Assembly (NCBI RefSeq): GCF_001625445.1
Contig: NZ_LWHG01000021.1
Span: forward strand, 985,978 to 1,049,977
Direction of reading: 5' to 3'
From: Haladaptatus sp. R4
Lineage (GTDB): Archaea > Halobacteriota > Halobacteria > Halobacteriales > Haladaptataceae
DNA: 64,000 nt
In this document: positions 62,601 to 64,000 of the stretch, in pieces
How positions within the stretch are numbered: the stretch's first letter is position 1
Layout of the letters: each line of letters starts with the position of its first letter
Translations under genes and position numbers: made by a program
Notes under the pieces: model-generated
Database searches by the model: none
What the model saw: the letters and a program-made list of their open reading frames with translations, nothing else
Told to the model about the DNA's origin: nothing

Positions 62601-63563
62601 ATGAAATTCGGCATCATCAGTACCGCGAACATCGGTACGGAAACCGTCATCCCCGCGATTCAGGAGACCGAACACGAAGTCGTTGCCATCGCGTCGAGGA
62701 ATCGCGCACGTGCACAGGAGGTCGCAGAGCAACTCGGAATACCACGAGCCTATGAGACCTACGAGGAACTGCTCGACGATGACGAGATAGAAGCCGTGTA
62801 CAATCCGCTCCCCAACGCGCTCCACGCCAAATGGACGAAACGGGCCGCCGATCACGGCCTACACGTCCTCTGTGAAAAGCCGCTTGCAGTGGACGCCGAC
62901 GAAGCCCGAGAGTTGGGTCAGTACTGCGACGAGCGGGGAGTGACACTGATGGAAGCGTTCATGTACCGCTACCACCCCCGAACACGACGTGCAGCCGAGT
63001 TGTGTCGTGAGTTGGATATCCGATCAGTAAAGGCCCGCTTCCAATTCGTACTGGACGAACCGAACGACGTCCGTTTCGACCCCGACCTCGCAGGAGGGAG
63101 CCTCATGGACGTCGGCAGTTACGCAGTCAACATTGTTCGATTGTTCCTCGGGGAACCGGAGCAAGTGTACGCGACGACAACCACGATGCACAACGGCGTC
63201 GAAACGGAACTGACCGCGATCCTCGAATACGAAGACGGTGTGACAGCGGAGATATCTTCCTCGTTCACGACACAGCCCACACAACACTGCCGTATCGAAG
63301 CGACGAACGGATGGCTCGAAGCAGCCGAACCATTCCTCCCACAAAGCGACGACGGAACGACACTGGAGTATCAAATCGACGATCGTCGTGCCACGGAATA
63401 CTTCGACCACGTAAACCAGTACGTACTCGAAATCGAGCAGTTCGTCGACTGCATCGAAACCGAATCGTCCCCGGAGACCGACGCGGACGATGCAACCCGA
63501 ACGATGGAGGTCATCGACGCTCTATATCAAAGCGCGGACGAAAACCGACCTGTTTCACTCTGA
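62601..63563 (+). CDS. Gfo/Idh/MocA-family oxidoreductase
   Basis: A 320-residue NAD(P)-dependent dehydrogenase. N-terminal Rossmann fold (GIISTANIGTETVIPAI), the EKPLA motif (CEKPLAVDADEA) for the catalytic Lys region, and DVGSYAVNIVRLFLGEP in the C-terminal domain are visible. It resembles D-xylose or glucose-type dehydrogenases of haloarchaea (Gfo6-like), so a sugar is the likely substrate. Start ATG 62601. No other sugar gene lies nearby, and a cytoplasmic sugar-oxidation role is inferred. Confidence 0.88.
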   Translation: MKFGIISTANIGTETVIPAIQETEHEVVAIASRNRARAQEVAEQLGIPRAYETYEELLDDDEIEAVYNPLPNALHAKWTKRAADHGLHVLCEKPLAVDADEARELGQYCDERGVTLMEAFMYRYHPRTRRAAELCRELDIRSVKARFQFVLDEPNDVRFDPDLAGGSLMDVGSYAVNIVRLFLGEPEQVYATTTTMHNGVETELTAILEYEDGVTAEISSSFTTQPTQHCRIEATNGWLEAAEPFLPQSDDGTTLEYQIDDRRATEYFDHVNQYVLEIEQFVDCIETESSPETDADDATRTMEVIDALYQSADENRPVSL

Positions 63564-63739
63564 GCAGTAGACCTACCCGATTTTGAGTACGTTAGGTGCC
63601 AGATAGATGTCACTCGGTCACGGAAAAACGGACAGCAGACTGGTAAATCGGAGTGAAGCGATATTACCGAGAGTAGTATCAAAAGTACGTAAGCGATCAC
63701 AGATGGGAGAGCGATCGCTCGGAGGTCAGTAATTCGAAA

Positions 63740-63815
63740 AGCCAAGGGCCGGATTTGAACCGGCGATGGGCGGCTCTGCAGGCCGCTGCGTTCGGCCGGA
63801 CTCTGCCACCTTGGC
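63740..63815 (-). tRNA. tRNA-Cys (GCA)
   Basis: 76 bases: acceptor GCCAAGG/CCTTGGC, discriminator T, anticodon stem GCGGC/GCCGC with loop CTGCAGA (anticodon GCA), T stem GCCGG/CCGGC with TTCAAAT loop. It lies downstream of the 5S gene on the same strand, as is usual in haloarchaeal rRNA operons. Confidence 0.95.
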
Positions 63816-63841
63816 GCAGTCTCTTCTTTGAAGTCGCTCAC

Positions 63842-63847
63842 TTTAAA
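63842..63847 (-). promoter_or_regulatory. TATA-like element before tRNA-Cys
   Basis: TTTAAA, 27-32 bases upstream of the tRNA 5' end (63815), suggesting tRNA-Cys can also be transcribed on its own. Confidence 0.45.
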
Positions 63848-63884
63848 CGTAGCGGTCTTACACCGGGGTATAGAAATAGAGAAA

Positions 63885-63912
63885 CCCCCACAGAGCGGTG
63901 GCTCTGTGAGGG
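63885..63912 (-). terminator. hairpin between 5S rRNA and tRNA-Cys
   Basis: CACAGAGC (63889-63896) pairs with GCTCTGTG (63901-63908) around a 4-base loop, extended by three G-C pairs past one mismatch. It may be a terminator or an rRNA processing signal; no long T tract follows. Confidence 0.5.
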
Positions 63913-63930
63913 TAATGAATGAAGTATGAA

Positions 63931-64000
63931 TGGAGGCGGCGAATCGAATTTCCCAGAGGCTCGCGCACTCCAGTACTGACCGAAACGCAGACAGGCTTAA
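63931..64000 (-). rRNA. rrf: 5S ribosomal RNA, 3' part (continues beyond the window)
   Basis: The minus strand reads TTAAGCCTGTCTGCGTTTCG, AGTACTGGAGTGCGCGAGCC, then TCTGGGAA and GCCGCCTCC, closely matching the 3' half of haloarchaeal 5S rRNA. The 5' half lies outside the window. The 3' end is placed near 63931 from the terminal GCCGCCTCC block. Confidence 0.88.

Overview
The window is a chromosomal segment of a haloarchaeon (class Halobacteria). The evidence is the GC-rich, strongly acidic coding sequence, a tandem-fold archaeal histone, many leaderless genes with a TATA element about 25-30 bases before the start codon, haloarchaea-specific families, an intron-containing tRNA-Met, and the end of an rRNA operon (5S followed by tRNA-Cys). 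The genus cannot be fixed from what is visible; Haladaptatus-like is only a guess.

Layout. 1-3.0 kb: RPA-type single-strand DNA-binding protein (cut by the window edge), an acidic small protein, and an overlapping histone/histone-deacetylase pair. 3.1-8.7 kb: a tightly overlapping surface-glycan operon (two glycosyltransferases, two alkaline-phosphatase-superfamily enzymes, a flippase), with a second phosphatase-like paralogue at 10 kb. 11-23 kb: a carbon-monoxide-dehydrogenase-like molybdenum hydroxylase system (coxG-S-L-M-D-E plus XdhC), cofactor genes moeA and mocA, and a second coxL. 23.4-32.6 kb: fatty-acid catabolism (two acyl-CoA dehydrogenases, MaoC hydratase, 3-hydroxyacyl-CoA dehydrogenase/hydratase fusion, an APH-like kinase that pairs with an ACAD10/11-type dehydrogenase, an SDR, a HAD hydrolase). 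32.7-41.2 kb: two ABC systems, polytopic membrane proteins and a FilR1-type regulator around a halocin-C8-like precursor with a Tat signal and a ten-cysteine C-terminal peptide. 41.4-43.5 kb: a PhiH1-type repressor and a DUF7260/small-ORF/DtxR operon with two DtxR-like operators. 43.6-64 kb: tRNA-Met, tRNA-Asn and the CCA enzyme, a UvrD-type helicase, M32 and M20 peptidases, riboflavin synthase, PrsW, a FAU-1-like RNase, NifU, an LVIVD surface protein, an acyl-CoA ligase, tRNA-Lys, a Gfo/Idh/MocA oxidoreductase, and the tRNA-Cys/5S end of an rRNA operon.

The most interesting module is the halocin-C8-like locus. Membrane and transport genes, a regulator and an AT-rich divergent promoter carrying a perfect inverted repeat surround the precursor, which suggests a peptide production, immunity and export island.

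Five otherwise normal genes (both coxL copies, moeA, an ABC permease and the helicase, the last twice) are broken by single-base indels. One compensating base at each break restores the family length, so the pattern may reflect sequence error rather than real decay.
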